Shown piece by piece: positions 62,479-64,000 of a stretch of DNA of 64,000 nucleotides (positions are counted from its first letter, which is position 1; every line of letters starts with the position of its first letter). A program made the position numbers and the translations under genes. Below the pieces are notes generated by a model that saw only the letters and a list, made by a program, of their open reading frames with translations, was not told the DNA's origin and searched no databases. Location: assembly GCF_018613755.1 (NCBI RefSeq), contig NZ_JAGGPP010000002.1:1-64000 (forward strand), given 5' to 3'. This DNA is from Arthrobacter sp. ISL-72. GTDB taxonomy: Bacteria > Actinomycetota > Actinomycetes > Actinomycetales > Micrococcaceae.

Positions 62479-62511
62479 GGAGGGAGGGAGGGAGGGAGGG
62501 AGGGAGGGAGG
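62479..62511 (+). repeat. Tetranucleotide tract (AGGG)n
   Basis: Eight consecutive AGGG units (last one incomplete) from 62481 with GG before. The run of four or more GGG tracts could form a G-quadruplex on the plus strand and is prone to slippage. It lies in a non-coding region behind the membrane-peptide gene. Confidence 0.85.
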
Positions 62512-62668
62512 CGGCGGAACTCTCGGGACAGGTGGGGGCAATGGCGGCGGGGCCCGAGTTCTGGCGCACACGATCGAGAACATCCCCTACGTACACAAAG
62601 CATTCCCGACAGGCCGCCAAGGGGAGCGTGGAGAGAAGCTACGGCGCCGCCGGCTACTGATGCATCTG

Positions 62669-62688
62669 CCCGGCCCAAATGGGCCGGG
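62669..62688. terminator. GC-rich perfect hairpin
   Basis: CCCGGCCC-aaat-GGGCCGGG, 8-bp perfect stem and 4-base loop. No adjoining gene ends here, so the transcript it would end is unclear. Confidence 0.5.
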
Positions 62689-62867
62689 AACGCAAACCAT
62701 GTGCCCGGTTTTTGTCCGGATGGATGACACGCTGCTACCGATTCTGGACGGCCCGGGGGATTCGTTACTAAGATCTTGTCCACAGTCCGGCATGGGCGCG
62801 CAAGGCGCCCGGGAAGGAGGAGCAGATCACCACTGACCCAGACCAATCTACGACTGACTTATCCGTT

Positions 62868-62893
62868 GAAAGCCCCTCGTCCGAGGGGCTTTC
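62868..62893 (+). terminator. Intrinsic terminator-like hairpin
   Basis: gaaagcccctcg-tc-cgaggggctttc: perfect 12-bp stem ending in ttt on the plus strand and with AAAG/CTTT flanks on both strands, the classic bidirectional form. Confidence 0.7.
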
Positions 62894-63729
62894 CTGTGTC
62901 TTGAGAACACGTCTTCGGGCGGCCACGCTCACAGCAGGCCATAAGGTGCGGGGGAGACTCCGTCACTAGCGACGCTCTTTGAGAAAGCACCCTACCCCTG
63001 GAGTGTGGACGCTGCTCCAGAGGGAAACCAATAAGAGACCGGCACATAAGAGCGGGCCAAGGACGGTGTATCCGGTCGGGGAGACTCTGTGCAGCGGCTC
63101 ATCAGATCCGCAACCTTGGCGTCGGGAGGGATGAGTTGCGGGACTCGTGGTTGTCTAGTTCAGTGCCCCGGGGCGCGCTCTCACTAAGCGAAGGCGTAGT
63201 ATCCCGGAATCATGCTGGCGGTCGGTGCTGAAGTCATCGGGTTGGTTTCGATGGTCGCGGGGCCGTCCTCCACGAGTTCGCAGGCTTCGGACTGCGTCAC
63301 CTTTGGCGCGTTCGGCGAGGTCGAAGTGGCAGGGCATGGGCATAGTTGCACCGAGGTGGGTCACGTATCCCACGGGTTTACCGGAAGTTGGTTTCCGCTA
63401 GGAATACTGGTGCCACCGGTGCCCACGAGTTCCCTTAGATTCTGCACCAGGGCTAACTGGTCAGCACGTGGAGTATGCCGCGGATAAAGTCATTGGCGTC
63501 AGTTGGGCCCGTCAGGCCGGTGCCGGCCCGTGGCGGTCATGTCGCGGACCAGGTAGCTGAGGTTTTCCATAGTGCCGATGACGGATTTCCGCTCCAGCTT
63601 CCACACTGCCTCACAAACATTCCCTCACACGCGTGGGGCTGCACGTTCAAGCCCTGAGCTACGTTCCATCTATTCAAAGAGCGCGAGTATCACCACGGTC
63701 AGGGTGTTCTCGCGGTGTATGATCCGGTC
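62894..63729. other. Gene-poor stretch
   Basis: No frame on either strand resembles a known family. Short frames on the minus strand (for example around 63155-63373 and 63480-63600) look protein-like in places but lack starts and length. Probably relic DNA. Confidence 0.4.
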
Positions 63730-63906
63730 ATGGCTTTGAAAGAAGCTTTTAGGAAGTGGAAAACGCTGCGGGCGGCCCGTAACGCCGCCGTGCGGTCAGC
63801 TTGTGAGGTCTGCGGCGGGCCGCTGGGAGATGACCTTTGGACCAAGTATTACCGGACCTGTTCCGCTGAATGCGAGGAAACCGCCGGCTCCCGTTGGACT
63901 ATGTAG
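63730..63906 (+). CDS. Small cysteine-motif protein (zinc-ribbon-like)
   Basis: 58 residues. After a basic helix (MALKEAFRKWKTLRAARNAA) come CEVCGG and CSAECEE, a CxxC...CxxxC arrangement that could bind zinc. An in-frame ATG lies 15 bp upstream. No family recognised; ribosome binding site weak. Confidence 0.5.
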   Translation: MALKEAFRKWKTLRAARNAAVRSACEVCGGPLGDDLWTKYYRTCSAECEETAGSRWTM

Positions 63907-64000
63907 GCGCAGCATCGCCCGTGTGGCTGACTTGCCCCTGATCACGTTGCGCGGTGATTACCGCCAGGCTCAGAACTAACGGCTGCCCCTGGGCTTACTG

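Noticed and set aside
1..64000. CRISPR arrays, rRNA and tRNA genes
   Set aside because: No regularly spaced long repeats with unique spacers, no cas-like proteins and no rRNA or tRNA-like sequence were seen on either strand.

Overview
The window reads as part of a large plasmid (or plasmid-derived region) from a high-GC actinobacterium of the Micrococcaceae, most likely Arthrobacter-like. Evidence: high-GC codon use throughout, GTG and TTG starts, Lsr2, KfrA, an SCO6880-type actinobacterial conjugation apparatus, a primase-type replication protein, a parAB locus, many insertion-sequence relics, and no rRNA, tRNA or CRISPR. This host assignment is inference from gene content.

Layout. (1) 0-17.5 kb: a carbohydrate-degradation island in heavy decay. 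Intact genes are two secreted DUF4874/DUF4832 glycosidase-like proteins, a uronate-dehydrogenase-like SDR, a GH13 alpha-glucosidase, a GH27 alpha-galactosidase and a ROK regulator. Around them lie relics of GH43 (two), a probable GH78, an ABC permease tail, tandem CBM modules and IS3 elements. Two nested inverted duplications (3601-3932 with 13519-13849; 4609-4880 with 10046-10313) organise this part. (2) 17.5-26.8 kb: an intact catabolic operon with a divergent ROK regulator: ABC sugar importer, enolase-superfamily aldonate dehydratase, SDR dehydrogenase, KDPG-type aldolase, PfkB/KDG-type kinase and SMP-30 lactonase. Together these can oxidise an imported sugar (galactose-like or a uronate) to pyruvate and glyceraldehyde 3-phosphate. 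(3) 27-31 kb: an AAA ATPase preceded by short direct repeats, Lsr2, and long gene-poor stretches. (4) 31-42.4 kb: an eleven-gene minus-strand conjugation operon (transglycosylase/CHAP hydrolase, lipoprotein, MinD-like ATPase, DUF6668, pilin-like protein, TrbL/VirB6, SCO6880, VirB4-like, VirD4-like, DUF4913); no relaxase is visible. (5) 42.4-45.5 kb: a four-gene cassette (ImmA/IrrE-like protease, MAB_1171c-like membrane protein, PAP2 membrane protein, EspR-like HTH) bracketed by paired CACACATG boxes one helical turn apart. (6) 45.6-50.6 kb: the replication and partition core: small RHH-like protein, primase-type Rep, ParA and RHH ParB, flanked on both sides by GCCATAA boxes in 12-bp register that look like a bipartite centromere. 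(7) 50.6-64 kb: accessory DNA full of recombinase and transposase fragments (three serine recombinases, ISL3, IS110, IS30, IS3), a ligase relic with a LexA-like box beside it, KfrA with a perfect palindromic operator, an unknown membrane protein, and a secreted SGNH hydrolase.

The most promising candidates for undescribed biology are the box-flanked protease/membrane-protein cassette, the iteron-like array before the AAA ATPase, and the two-sided parS arrangement.
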